The position numbers and the translations under genes were made by a program. Positions 5,698-13,874 of a stretch of DNA of 20,284 nt are shown here, piece by piece (positions within the stretch are counted from its first letter, which is position 1; each line of letters opens with the position of its first letter). Below the pieces are notes generated by a model. The model ran no database searches. It saw only the letters and a list, made by a program, of their open reading frames with translations, and was not told the origin of the DNA. Source of the DNA: a virus; IMG/VR virus record IMGVR_UViG_3300027710_000172, positions 1-20,284 of that record. One strand, 5' to 3'.

Positions 5698-7512
5698 ATG
5701 TCTACTGGTCTTCCTGTATCTGACGTAAGTAACGTCCAGATCATTATGTCGCCCCTTGCGGCGGCTGTTCGTAATTTTGGCGCAATGATGATTATCGGTT
5801 CGTCCGATGTGATCGACACGTCCGAGCGTTTGCGTTATTACGCGGGCATTACCGATATTGCTACCGATTTTGGCACTGAGTCAGAAGAATACAAAGCGGC
5901 CATTCCGTTCTTTGGCCAGTCTCCTGCGCCATTGTTTTGTTATATCGCTCGATGGGCTAAAACAGCAACTATTGGCGCAATGCGCGGTGCGATTTTAACA
6001 TCCACTCAGCAAGCGATTGCTAATTTTACCGCAGTTTCTAGTGGCGCGATGTTTATCAAAATTGATGGCATTCCCATCTCGTTAAACAGTATTAATTTGT
6101 CATCCGTGACCAATTTGAATGGTGTTGCATCGGCAGTTGAAGCGGCTTTGGATGCAAAAGCAAGTGGCTCTACCGTGGTGTGGGACGCAGGCTATAAGCG
6201 TTTCGTGGTCAAGTCAGGTACAACAGGCACTAGCTCTAAAGTCTTTTATGGCTCAGCACCGACAGCCACGGGCAGCATCTCGTTTGCTGGTCAACCTGCA
6301 AACAATGACACTATCACGCTGAATGGCACGGCTGTTACGTTTGTTAGTGGTACACCGACATCGGGACAGGTACAAATCGGCGCGAGTCTAAGCGTGACAT
6401 TAGCAAGTCTTTTAACGATGCTTAACGCCTCGACCGATGCCGAGCTGGTCAAGTTTGTTTGCGTTAAAAGCGGCACCGTTTTGTACTTACAAGCAGCTGC
6501 AAGCGGAACAGGCGGCAACTCGTTAACAGTGGCCAAATCAGGCACGAACATCAGTGTATCAGGCGCAACATTATCGGGCGGCAGTGGTACCGATATTTCG
6601 TCATTGATGGGGTTGCGTACCGATCAGGCATTAGTACCTGTGGACGGTGTTGCGGCTGAGAATTTGATTGATTGCGTTACTGATTTGGCCGATTTAAGCA
6701 ATGACTGGTACGGCGTATATGTTGCAGATAATACGCTAGTAGATGCCGATATTGTGGCTGTGGCTGATTTTATCGAAGCTGCTGTCCCGTCTCGTATTTT
6801 TGGTAACACTATCATCACGACCGATGTTATCGACTCGGCTAGCACTGATAATTTGGCAATTACGCTAAAAACAGCCGCGTACAGTCGGACACTAGACCAG
6901 TATTCATCGACTAATAACCACGCGGCTATGTCGATTCTTGGTCGTATTGCAACGGTTGATTTTACTGCCCAAAACAGCACATTAACGATTAAGTTTAAGC
7001 AAGAGCCGACAGTTGTTGCTGAAAACTTGCGGTCTAGTCAGGCTCGCACGCTCAAAGAGCGTAACGTCAATGTGTTCGTTAAGTACCAAAACAACACCAA
7101 CATCATTCAAGAAGGCGTGATGTGTAGCGGCATGTTTATTGATGAGCGTCATGGTTTGGATTGGCTACAAAATGACATGCAGACCGAAGAATACAACCTC
7201 TTGTATGCAAGTGGCCAACCTAAAATACCTCAAACCGATGCAGGTTTTAATCAATTTGTGTTAGCAGATGAACGCTCGCTTGAGCGTGCTGTCAATAACG
7301 GTTTGATTGCAGCAGGCGTTTGGAATGGCCCATCATTTGGCGCATTAAAAACAGGCGATACGCTAACTAAGGGGTATTACGTTTACTGCCCACCTGCTGA
7401 CTCTCAGGCGCAGGGCGATCGTGACCAGCGCATTGCGCCGACTCGCCAAATAGCCATTAAATTGGCGGGTGCCGTTCACAAATCTAACGTCATTATTAAC
7501 GTCAATCGCTAA
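5698..7512 (+). CDS. Tail sheath protein (DUF3383) with inserted domain
   Basis: The 604-residue product matches DUF3383 sheath proteins of contractile tails, which form the outer cylinder that shortens to drive the tube through the envelope. Family features are L-P-V-S-D-V-S-N-V-Q at the N-terminus, a K-I-D-G-I-P-I-S-L motif near 121-129, V-W-D-A-G-Y-K-R-F near 161-169, G-T-D-I-S-S-L-M-G-L near 297-306, and W-Y-G-V-Y-V-A-D. Family members are usually about 450-500 residues. The extra length is mainly a Thr/Ser/Gly-rich beta domain at about 189-295, inserted between the S-S-K-V-F-Y-G and G-T-D-I-S-S segments. It probably projects from the sheath surface. A Shine-Dalgarno AAGGGG lies upstream of the ATG. 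The tube gene follows after 11 bases. Confidence 0.88.
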   Translation: MSTGLPVSDVSNVQIIMSPLAAAVRNFGAMMIIGSSDVIDTSERLRYYAGITDIATDFGTESEEYKAAIPFFGQSPAPLFCYIARWAKTATIGAMRGAILTSTQQAIANFTAVSSGAMFIKIDGIPISLNSINLSSVTNLNGVASAVEAALDAKASGSTVVWDAGYKRFVVKSGTTGTSSKVFYGSAPTATGSISFAGQPANNDTITLNGTAVTFVSGTPTSGQVQIGASLSVTLASLLTMLNASTDAELVKFVCVKSGTVLYLQAAASGTGGNSLTVAKSGTNISVSGATLSGGSGTDISSLMGLRTDQALVPVDGVAAENLIDCVTDLADLSNDWYGVYVADNTLVDADIVAVADFIEAAVPSRIFGNTIITTDVIDSASTDNLAITLKTAAYSRTLDQYSSTNNHAAMSILGRIATVDFTAQNSTLTIKFKQEPTVVAENLRSSQARTLKERNVNVFVKYQNNTNIIQEGVMCSGMFIDERHGLDWLQNDMQTEEYNLLYASGQPKIPQTDAGFNQFVLADERSLERAVNNGLIAAGVWNGPSFGALKTGDTLTKGYYVYCPPADSQAQGDRDQRIAPTRQIAIKLAGAVHKSNVIINVNR

Positions 7513-7523
7513 GGAGCTGATTC

Positions 7524-7967
7524 ATGGGTACTTATAGTTTTCAGGCGGTATCGGCTTCTTTGGTTGGTCCAACGGGCGTTATCCCTAGCATGGGTTATGG
7601 CGCGGCCACCGCCGACGAAGGCATCACCATCGAAATGACCGAAGATAAAAACACGATGACTATTGGCTCGGATGGCGAAGTGATGCACTCCCTTCACGCG
7701 GGGAAAAGTGGCACGGTGACAGTGCGCTTATTACAAACATCGCCTGTCCATGCGCTTTTATTAGCAATGTACAACGCACAATCCATTACCCCGAAATTAT
7801 GGGGTAAAAATATCATTGTCGTGACCAATTCAACCAATACTGAAATTCATACCTGTCGCGAAGTGGCATTCAAAAAGCGCGCAGGTGCTGCATTCAAAAA
7901 AGATGGCGACAAATACGAATGGGCTTTTGATGCAGGCAAGATTGATGGCTTGGCAGGGGTTTACTGA
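7524..7967 (+). CDS. Tail tube protein (DUF3277)
   Basis: This 147-residue protein has the DUF3277 pattern: Y-S-F-Q-A-V-S-A-S-L-V-G-P-T-G at the start, then D-E-G-I-T-I-E-M-T-E-D-K-N-T-M-T-I-G and D-G-E-V-M-H-S near the middle. It is the inner tube of the contractile tail, through which DNA passes. Sheath followed by tube is the standard order. A Shine-Dalgarno AAGGAG lies 8 bases before the ATG. Its TGA overlaps the ATG of the chaperone gene (TGATG), suggesting coupled translation. The length is normal for the family. Confidence 0.88.
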   Translation: MGTYSFQAVSASLVGPTGVIPSMGYGAATADEGITIEMTEDKNTMTIGSDGEVMHSLHAGKSGTVTVRLLQTSPVHALLLAMYNAQSITPKLWGKNIIVVTNSTNTEIHTCREVAFKKRAGAAFKKDGDKYEWAFDAGKIDGLAGVY

Positions 7968-8440
7968 TGATCCAGTTTCAAATTGACGATAAAAATTATC
8001 GTTTAGAAAAACTTGATACGTTTAGTCAGTTGCATTTGGCGCGTAAAGTTGCGCCATTGCTGCCTAAACTATTGCCTGTATTGCCTGTGGCTTTATCGGT
8101 CGGCATTCAAATTAAAGATGCCGTCGAGAAAAAACAGGATGTGCCAATTAGCTCAATGGAAAGCATCTCTTATATTTTAGAGCCTGCCATTGATGCGATG
8201 GCCACAATGTCCAAAGAAGATGTTGAGTACGTTGTCGGTCTTTGCTTGACCGTGGCGAAACGTCAAAGTGGTGATGTATGGATGGCAGCGTGGCATAACG
8301 GACAGTTAATGCTAGGTGACATGGATATGGTGACGATGGTTAAAATCGTTTGGAAAGTCATTGAGATGAACCTCGCTAATTATTTTCCTACCAGCCTCTT
8401 GCAGTCCCCAGCGGCAGCGGCAAGTCAGCAAGCTGGGTAA
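7967..8440 (+). CDS. Tail assembly chaperone, zero-frame product
   Basis: The 157-residue protein lies between tube and tape measure genes, the invariable place of the tail assembly chaperone (lambda gpG counterpart), which coats the tape measure protein during tail building. It is mostly helical, opening with F-Q-I-D-D-K-N-Y-R-L-E-K-L-D-T-F. It ends in a low-complexity S-P-A-A-A-A-S-Q-Q-A-G tail at a TAA (8438-8440). A second frame, open from 8380 and running to 8610, carries a conserved-looking domain without its own start. This fits the usual two-product arrangement made by ribosomal frameshifting. The name is a positional and size call supported by the frame arrangement. Confidence 0.75.
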   Translation: MIQFQIDDKNYRLEKLDTFSQLHLARKVAPLLPKLLPVLPVALSVGIQIKDAVEKKQDVPISSMESISYILEPAIDAMATMSKEDVEYVVGLCLTVAKRQSGDVWMAAWHNGQLMLGDMDMVTMVKIVWKVIEMNLANYFPTSLLQSPAAAASQQAG

Positions 8441-8610
8441 AACTGCCCAATGGCCTAGACTGGCTATTACGGCCAGTCACCAAAGGTATGTGCAAGTATG
8501 AATCACTCAAAGATGGCACGATTGATTTATACGACATCGCACTAATGAATGATGCGCTTGATGCGATAGCTCAGAATCAACAAATAGCCAACGAACTGGA
8601 CGAAGACTAA
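8380..8610 (+). CDS. -1-frame extension of the tail assembly chaperone (DUF6889-like)
   Basis: The frame -1 relative to the chaperone is open from just after a TAA at 8377-8379 to the TAA at 8608-8610, 76 codons. It has no ATG, GTG or TTG before its conserved part; the first ATG is at 8488. The product includes S-W-V-K-L-P-N-G-L-D-W-L-L-R-P-V, K-Y-E-S-L-K-D-G-T-I-D-L and M-N-D-A-L-D, which resembles DUF6889 proteins that follow the chaperone in related phages. Translation therefore probably comes from -1 frameshifting within 8380-8437. I see no canonical X-XXY-YYZ heptamer; TTTT at 8383-8386 and CCCC at 8406-8409 are the only nearby runs. The stop overlaps the tape measure ATG. An indel between two formerly fused parts is the alternative. 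Confidence 0.7.
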   Translation, partial: LFSYQPLAVPSGSGKSASWVKLPNGLDWLLRPVTKGMCKYESLKDGTIDLYDIALMNDALDAIAQNQQIANELDED

Positions 8611-10643
8611 TGTCAGACGTAAATACCCTAAAAGAGTTTTTAGTATCTTTGGGGTTCAAGGTAGATGCGTCCAGCGAACGCGCATTTACCGTGTCTGTCG
8701 ATAATGTCGAAAAAGCCGTTAATGATTTAGGTGATGCTGCAAAACAAGCAGCAACTGATACCGAAACATCTGCCAACAAATCCGTACAAGCCAATAGCAA
8801 GGCCGCGCAAGAATCAAAAAAATCAGCCAATTCTCAGACAAAAGACAAGCAGGATATTGCCCGTGCTGAGAATCAGGCAGAAGAAGCAAGGAAGAAGGCT
8901 GAGAAGGCTCGGCAAGACGCTAATAAGCGGCGCCGCGAAGATTTAGAAAAGTCTCACAAAGACCAGTTAGCGAAAAACAAAGCACAGATAGAAGGATTAC
9001 TGTCTTACGCTAAAACGATGCAGTATGTCGCCTTGGCGGTTGGTGTTGGCATCGTCAAAATGGCAACTGACCTTAATAATTTGTATTTTGCGAGCCTTAG
9101 AACTAATTCCTCTGTTGATAAAATACAGGGCTTGAATTTTGTCAGCAGCCAAACAAATGGAGATTTTGCGGGGTCATTGGAAGGGTTATCTAGCTTTATT
9201 CGGCGTAGTCCAGGAGCGTATGACCTAATAAATAAAATTGGTGTTGCGACAAAAGGAGCGAATGGCCAACTTCGTGACACCAGCGATATTCTTTTAGATG
9301 TTGGCAAGTCACTAGCTAATATGCCTATTGCTCAGGCGATTGCGTTTAGCAACGCGCTGGGCATTGATGAAAACACGCTACTTGCGATGCGTCGCGGTGA
9401 TTTACAGCAATACATTGACCTTCAGGCGAAATACGCAAAAACGGTGGGTCTTAACGGGGATGATGCCGCAAAAAATGCTAGCGCATTTAAAGGGCAGATA
9501 GCCAGCGTCACTACCATTCTTGACCTGATTGGCAAGAAAATAGCAGGAAACATCGCCAACGATCAAAAAGGCGGACTTAATAAACTCATTGATTACTTGC
9601 TAACTCATAGCGACCAAATCGTTACGGGCGTTACCAATTTTGCTAATGCAATGGCGAGCCTAGCTATTTCTATTGCTAAAGTGGTTTCGTTTTTAGCGGA
9701 TGTTATTGCGTTTTTTGCACCACTAGCAAGCGGAGTCAGCAGTATCACAGGGTTGACTGGCGAATGGCAGGGCGCATTAAATCTCTTGCTTGCTTATGTT
9801 GCAGGTAAATGGCTTTTAGGGATGTTGGGCAGTATTGGCAAAGTAAGTGCGGCGGTTGGATTGGCGACCGCACAATCATCGGGATTGATGGCTTTGCTGG
9901 GCAAGGCTGGCATGGTTGGTGGTGCAGGCGCGGCAGGTTACGGAATTGGCTCGCTTATTTACAATCATTTAATTGATGGCACTAAATTTGGCGAATCTAT
10001 CGGCAAGGGCGTTGCTAATGTTTTAGGGTTTTTAGGTATTAGCGAAGCAAGACAGGCGACACAATCTTCCCCAACACCAACAGCTATCCCAGCCCCTGCA
10101 CGAAAAAATGGAACACCTCGCGGCATTAGAAATAATAATCCAGGTAACATTGAGTACGGTGAATTTGCAAAACGCATGGGTGCAACGGGTACAGATGGCC
10201 GTTTTGCTATTTTTCCGTCACCTGAGGGTGGACTTGCTGCTTTATCGGCATTGCTGTCTAGTTATGGCAGTCGTGGGATAAACACTGTGCAGGCAGTGAT
10301 AAATCGTTATGCGCCGCCGAACGAAAACAATACCGCTGGTTATTCAGCAGGCGTAGCTAGAGCAATGGGTGTATCACCCATGCAGCCGCTCAATATGGGT
10401 GATCCAATGGTGCGAGCTGCTTTAATGCAGCAAATCACGCGCATTGAGAACGGCAGCAATCCCTATGCTAGTGACATGATGATTAACGCCTCGCGCACGA
10501 CAAGCAGCAAGTCATTGCAGTTTAGTCAACAAACAAACATCAATGTAAATTCTTCAAATAGTGCGCTTGCTCAGGATGTAGCCAATGCGTCATCAAGAGC
10601 CACAGAAGCCGCTATCAGAAACTTTATTCCGAAGGTGCAATGA
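8610..10643 (+). CDS. Tape measure protein with C-terminal murein-hydrolase-like domain
   Basis: The 677-residue protein sets tail length and lies inside the tube. Residues 1-45 resemble the common N-terminus of tape measure proteins (F-L-V-S-L-G-F-K-V-D). Residues 45-130 are a Lys/Glu/Ala/Gln-rich coiled coil. Hydrophobic segments occur at about 138-150, 346-380, 390-425 and 427-450, suited to membrane insertion during DNA entry. Residues about 501-615 form a compact domain opening R-G-I-R-N-N-N-P-G-N-I-E-Y-G, with R-F-A-I-F-P-S-P-E-G-G and R-Y-A-P-P-N-E-N-N-T. This pattern is known from phage structural proteins (P5-like) thought to cut peptidoglycan. The catalytic residue cannot be named with certainty; E515 or E571-region residues are possible. 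For a contractile phage this is a rather short tape measure, implying a short tail. Confidence 0.85.
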   Translation: MSDVNTLKEFLVSLGFKVDASSERAFTVSVDNVEKAVNDLGDAAKQAATDTETSANKSVQANSKAAQESKKSANSQTKDKQDIARAENQAEEARKKAEKARQDANKRRREDLEKSHKDQLAKNKAQIEGLLSYAKTMQYVALAVGVGIVKMATDLNNLYFASLRTNSSVDKIQGLNFVSSQTNGDFAGSLEGLSSFIRRSPGAYDLINKIGVATKGANGQLRDTSDILLDVGKSLANMPIAQAIAFSNALGIDENTLLAMRRGDLQQYIDLQAKYAKTVGLNGDDAAKNASAFKGQIASVTTILDLIGKKIAGNIANDQKGGLNKLIDYLLTHSDQIVTGVTNFANAMASLAISIAKVVSFLADVIAFFAPLASGVSSITGLTGEWQGALNLLLAYVAGKWLLGMLGSIGKVSAAVGLATAQSSGLMALLGKAGMVGGAGAAGYGIGSLIYNHLIDGTKFGESIGKGVANVLGFLGISEARQATQSSPTPTAIPAPARKNGTPRGIRNNNPGNIEYGEFAKRMGATGTDGRFAIFPSPEGGLAALSALLSSYGSRGINTVQAVINRYAPPNENNTAGYSAGVARAMGVSPMQPLNMGDPMVRAALMQQITRIENGSNPYASDMMINASRTTSSKSLQFSQQTNINVNSSNSALAQDVANASSRATEAAIRNFIPKVQ

Positions 10644-11233
10644 TGCAAGTTGTTGGTGATACGTTAGCCGTTATTTCGGTATCAAATGGCCGTCAAATAG
10701 CGAGTATTTTTCCTGATGTGACGACAGAAGAATCGCATCAAGACACGCTGACGATTACCGAGCATCCAATACAGCAAGGCGCGCCAATTACCGACCATGC
10801 TTATAAAAACCCGTCTGAAGTAACGATGCGCGTGGCGTGGTCGAACTGCAAAGAAGCCGCTGATAGAAAGTCTGTTGATAGTGTAGTTATTGACACAATC
10901 GCCGATGCCTATGCTTATTTATTGAAATTACAGGCTAGTAGAAGGCCATTTGATGTGATTACGGGTAAGCGCGCCTATAAAAACATGCTGATTAAGTCGC
11001 TGGCAAATACCACAGACCGCAAAACAAACGAGACACTGGATATTGTTGTTGGGTTTAAGCAACCTAATTTTGTTAAAACATCGACCTCTAAAATAGAGAT
11101 TACCAATCAAAGTAATCCGCAGGTGACGGTAGGCGTGCAAAATACAGGAAATAAAAACCCATTGCCCGTGACTGGCAATCCATTTGCCAAGCTACAGGCA
11201 GTTATTGCCGAAAATAAGGCAGCAAGACAATGA
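10640..11233 (+). CDS. Dit-like baseplate protein
   Basis: This 197-residue protein follows the tape measure gene, where the distal tail (Dit-like) or first baseplate protein normally sits. Its N-terminal half looks like the Dit-like N-terminal domain: I-F-P-D-V-T-T-E-E-S-H-Q-D-T-L-T-I-T-E-H-P, then G-A-P-I-T-D-H-A-Y. A K-N-P-S-E-V-T-M-R-V-A-W strand and a L-Q-A-S-R-R-P-F-D-V-I-T-G-K segment follow. The protein would form the ring joining tube end and hub. ATG occurs twice in a row with one base between (10640 and 10643); GAAGG at 10631-10635 suits either. The TGA stop overlaps the next ATG. Confidence 0.75.
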   Translation: MMQVVGDTLAVISVSNGRQIASIFPDVTTEESHQDTLTITEHPIQQGAPITDHAYKNPSEVTMRVAWSNCKEAADRKSVDSVVIDTIADAYAYLLKLQASRRPFDVITGKRAYKNMLIKSLANTTDRKTNETLDIVVGFKQPNFVKTSTSKIEITNQSNPQVTVGVQNTGNKNPLPVTGNPFAKLQAVIAENKAARQ

Positions 11234-11544
11234 CAGAAAAGATATTTGAAATACCACTAAGTGCCGAGCCTCAGTTGTTTTTAATTAACCTAGTTGGTAA
11301 GCAATACTATTTTCGCGTGTGGTGGAATGATGCGATCAGTACATGGCATTTAGATATTTTATTGTCAGATAAAGCACCTTTGATAAACGGAATTCCGCTA
11401 ATCACGGGTACGGATTTATTAGGGCAATATGAGCATTTAGGCATTGGTGGTAGTTTGTTCGTTTGCAGTGATACTGAGTCGCCCGATGATCTGCCAACAT
11501 TCCAAAATCTTGGCATAGACAGCAAGTTGTATTTTTCAACATGA
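11230..11544 (+). CDS. Baseplate plug protein (Pam3 gp18-like)
   Basis: The 104-residue protein matches the baseplate plug family typified by cyanophage Pam3 gp18. It shows F-E-I-P-L near the start, W-W-N-D-A-I-S-T-W-H-L-D-I, G-I-P-L-I-T-G-T-D-L-L-G-Q-Y, L-G-I-G-G-S-L-F-V, and a final L-G-I-D-S-K-L-Y-F. In Pam3 this protein plugs the tube at the hub before ejection. Gene order here (Dit-like, plug, hub, spike) agrees with that baseplate. Start and stop both overlap neighbours by four bases (ATGA), so translation is likely coupled. Confidence 0.75.
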   Translation: MTEKIFEIPLSAEPQLFLINLVGKQYYFRVWWNDAISTWHLDILLSDKAPLINGIPLITGTDLLGQYEHLGIGGSLFVCSDTESPDDLPTFQNLGIDSKLYFST

Positions 11545-12476
11545 CCACTCAATACCTACGCAAAGTACAGATTTTAGTTGTTGATGAGTTTGGCAATGCA
11601 CTGGATCTATCGCAGTTCAAAGTCAAGTTTCAGACTCGCAGAGCAGAAGTTCAGACGCCTGCATCGGCCGTTATCCGCATTTACAATGTCGCACCTGATA
11701 CGATAAAGAAAATACAGAAAGAGTTTACACGGGTGCAATTACAGGCAGGGTATGAAGGCAATTTCGGCTTGATCTTTTCGGGCGTGATGCGCCAAAAAAG
11801 ACAAGGCCGCGAAAATGCCACCGACACTTTTTTAGAAATTGTCGCGGCCGATGGTGATAACGCTTACAACTATGCCGTCATCAATAAATCAATCGCGGCA
11901 GGGGCAACAAAACGCGATGCGCTTGATGCGTGTTTAGAAGCATTTGCGCCTTATGACATTTCAGTTGGCCACATTCCAGTCTTAGATGAAGGCACTCAAA
12001 TGCCACGCGGCCAAGTGTTTTTTGGTATGGCGCGCAACACGATGCGCCAAGTTGCCCAAAGCTCAAACTGTAGCTGGCAGTTTAATAATGGCCGTCTAGA
12101 CATGATTCAAATCGCACAGCCGATTGCAGGAGAGGCGATTGTCATCACCGCCAATACAGGCATGATAGGCGTGCCACAGCAAACGATTGATGGCATTGAG
12201 CTAAAGTGCCTAATCAATCCTATGTTGAAGTTTGGCGGTCAAATCAAGCTAGACAATGCGAGTATTCAGCAGGCCGTTATTAGTGTGGCTTACGGCGCGT
12301 TAAACTACTTTCCAAGCCTTGATGCCGATGGAAATTACAAGATTATCAGCATTGAAAACACTGGGGACACTCGAGGCAATGCGTGGGAAACAAGCCTTGT
12401 TTGTATCTCAATTAACGGAACATCACCGCTTCAAGGCCCTACAATTAATGTTACTGCATCGTCCATAGGCAACTAA
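11541..12476 (+). CDS. Baseplate hub protein
   Basis: This 311-residue protein sits between plug and spike, where contractile phages encode the hub (gp27/gp44-like). Residues 1-100 look like the first hub barrel: F-K-V-K-F-Q-T-R-R-A-E-V-Q-T-P, I-R-I-Y-N-V, Q-L-Q-A-G-Y-E-G-N-F-G and I-F-S-G-V-M-R-Q. Then come E-I-V-A-A-D-G-D-N-A-Y, a long helical part, and S-S-N-C-S-W-Q-F-N-N-G-R-L near 180-192. A second G-M-I-G-V-P-Q-Q-T-I-D-G-I-E-L strand follows near 206. The hub is a trimer that carries the spike and connects to the tube. The spike ATG follows the TAA directly. Confidence 0.75.
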   Translation: MTTQYLRKVQILVVDEFGNALDLSQFKVKFQTRRAEVQTPASAVIRIYNVAPDTIKKIQKEFTRVQLQAGYEGNFGLIFSGVMRQKRQGRENATDTFLEIVAADGDNAYNYAVINKSIAAGATKRDALDACLEAFAPYDISVGHIPVLDEGTQMPRGQVFFGMARNTMRQVAQSSNCSWQFNNGRLDMIQIAQPIAGEAIVITANTGMIGVPQQTIDGIELKCLINPMLKFGGQIKLDNASIQQAVISVAYGALNYFPSLDADGNYKIISIENTGDTRGNAWETSLVCISINGTSPLQGPTINVTASSIGN

Positions 12477-13085
12477 ATGATTGACTCACGCGAACGATTT
12501 AACGACCAAGAAGAAACGCTTAGAGTCATCTTTGAGGCAATGGCGCGTGAATTGTGGACATCGTGCGTGGGTATTATTGAATCGTTTGATGAGGACTTAC
12601 AGACGGCTAAAGTACAACCAGCAATCAAGGCGATGGTTCAGGGCATTAACGGAAAATGGACGGCTCAAGCATTGCCTTTGCTGCTTGATGTGCCAGTCTA
12701 TTTTCCAAGTGGCGGCGGCTGCTCGTTAACGTTTCCAGTGGCTAAAGGCGATGAATGCCTTGTGTGCTTCGCTGATCGCTGTATTGATAGTTGGTGGCAG
12801 TCAGGCGGAGTACAAGTGCCGATTAACTCACGGGCGCATGATCTGAGTGATGCTATGTGTTTTGTGGGCTTTCGCTCCAAGCCCAAAAAGATAAACAGTC
12901 TCAGCACGACATCAACCGAGCTAAGAGCCGATGACGGATTGACCAAAATCGCGCTTAATCCCACAGCCAAAACAATCAACATCTCAGCCCCTAATGGTCT
13001 TTTTATTAACGGTAAGCGCGTGGATGATACTCATACGCATAGTGGGGTGACTGTTGGTGGTGGTGTTACTGGGGTGGTTGTTTGA
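12477..13085 (+). CDS. Baseplate spike protein with Gp138-type OB domain
   Basis: The 202-residue product has an N-terminal OB-fold domain of the phage T4-like Gp138_N type (about 31-125). It includes V-Q-P-A-I near 46-50, L-L-L-D-V-P-V-Y-F-P near 68-77, and C-L-V-C-F-A-D-R-C-I-D-S-W-W. A short beta-helix-like part (about 145-180, with T-I-N-I-S-A-P-N-G) follows. The tip reads D-D-T-H-T-H-S-G-V. H186 and H188 form an H-x-H pair; in P2 gpV-type spikes such histidines hold a metal ion at the point of the needle. The protein should be the membrane-piercing needle under the hub. It is the last gene before the moron-like insertion. Confidence 0.82.
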   Translation: MIDSRERFNDQEETLRVIFEAMARELWTSCVGIIESFDEDLQTAKVQPAIKAMVQGINGKWTAQALPLLLDVPVYFPSGGGCSLTFPVAKGDECLVCFADRCIDSWWQSGGVQVPINSRAHDLSDAMCFVGFRSKPKKINSLSTTSTELRADDGLTKIALNPTAKTINISAPNGLFINGKRVDDTHTHSGVTVGGGVTGVVV

Positions 13086-13116
13086 TGTAGGATAGGGTTT
13101 TTATCTGAGGGACGAG

Positions 13117-13860
13117 ATGATGAAGGCTCTATACTTATTGTTTTTGGTTGTTTTTAGTCAGTGTGCATTAGCCCTTGATTATCTTAAACCGATATATACG
13201 AAAGAGGGCGCGGTTGTTTGCCCTTATGGCTTAACCCTTGATGTTAGGCTTGAGCATAAAAAACTCTTGGGTTTATTTAAAGACTCCGATGAAGCTAGGC
13301 AAAAGGCATCCCATATTGGGTGTACAAGATTCCCAGCAGACGCAAGAATGTACACCTATGACATAGGGAAAGGGTTAATTGCCATAAGCCCAACCGAAAC
13401 AAATTATTATCAATTTATTACCGTTACTTCTTATTTGAAAAATGATGATTATTTGGATAATTATTATGCTGACTTAGAAAGGAGAAAAGAAGCATTGATT
13501 CTTGAGGAAGCAGTCAGGGATATTGAAAATCAGAAAAAAATAGAAGAGCTAAGAAAAAAGGACATTGAGGAAGAGATAAGGCAAAAAGAAGAAAAACTTC
13601 TTGCCGATAAAAGATTTATAAATTGCAATGATTATGGGGTTTGCAGCGACGCTCCAAATGAAATAGCAAAAAAATATATTGAGAAGCAGTGGCAGGCATC
13701 GCCAGACTATGTGCGAGAAAAATGCTTAAAAAAGAAAAAATATAATGACGCTCAAAATTGTTTAGTTGAAGAAGTGGTTCCTTATATGCAAAGCCACCCA
13801 TCAAAAATGGCAGAATGGTTAAACGTAAAACCCGATGAGCCTTATTTGATTAGCCAATAA
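13117..13860 (+). CDS. Moron-like gene: predicted secreted, cysteine-rich coiled-coil protein of unknown function
   Basis: I recognise no family. The 247-residue product opens with a likely signal peptide: M-M-K, a hydrophobic run at 4-19 and A-L-A before a probable cut near 19-20. There is no lipobox. The mature part has six cysteines (35, 69, 170, 176, 203, 215), enough for three disulfides in the periplasm. It also has a Glu/Lys/Arg-rich helix at about 115-165 that should form a coiled coil. The gene looks richer in A/T than its neighbours and splits the baseplate genes between spike and wedge. GAGG at 13107-13110 lies 6 bases before the first ATG; the second ATG at 13120 is equally usable. 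It has its own terminator but no promoter that I can support. Host-surface change or superinfection exclusion is a guess from export and layout; an uncommon virion or lysis-related protein is also possible. Confidence 0.75.
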   Translation: MMKALYLLFLVVFSQCALALDYLKPIYTKEGAVVCPYGLTLDVRLEHKKLLGLFKDSDEARQKASHIGCTRFPADARMYTYDIGKGLIAISPTETNYYQFITVTSYLKNDDYLDNYYADLERRKEALILEEAVRDIENQKKIEELRKKDIEEEIRQKEEKLLADKRFINCNDYGVCSDAPNEIAKKYIEKQWQASPDYVREKCLKKKKYNDAQNCLVEEVVPYMQSHPSKMAEWLNVKPDEPYLISQ

Positions 13861-13874
13861 TTTACCTTAAAACC

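Noticed and set aside
6291-6980. Opposite-strand ORFs beneath the sheath gene
   Set aside because: They lie wholly inside a well-supported gene, have no ribosome binding context or family resemblance, and reflect codon bias of the + strand gene.
8404-8440. P-S-G-S-G-K-S in the chaperone extension, resembling an ATP-binding P-loop
   Set aside because: It lies in a low-complexity overlap region with no nucleotide-binding domain around it, and is read only in the frameshifted product.
13060-13116. Promoter directly upstream of the moron-like gene
   Set aside because: Candidate TTG-containing -35 boxes here have no -10 at workable spacing; nothing good enough to annotate, although one would be expected for an independently expressed moron.
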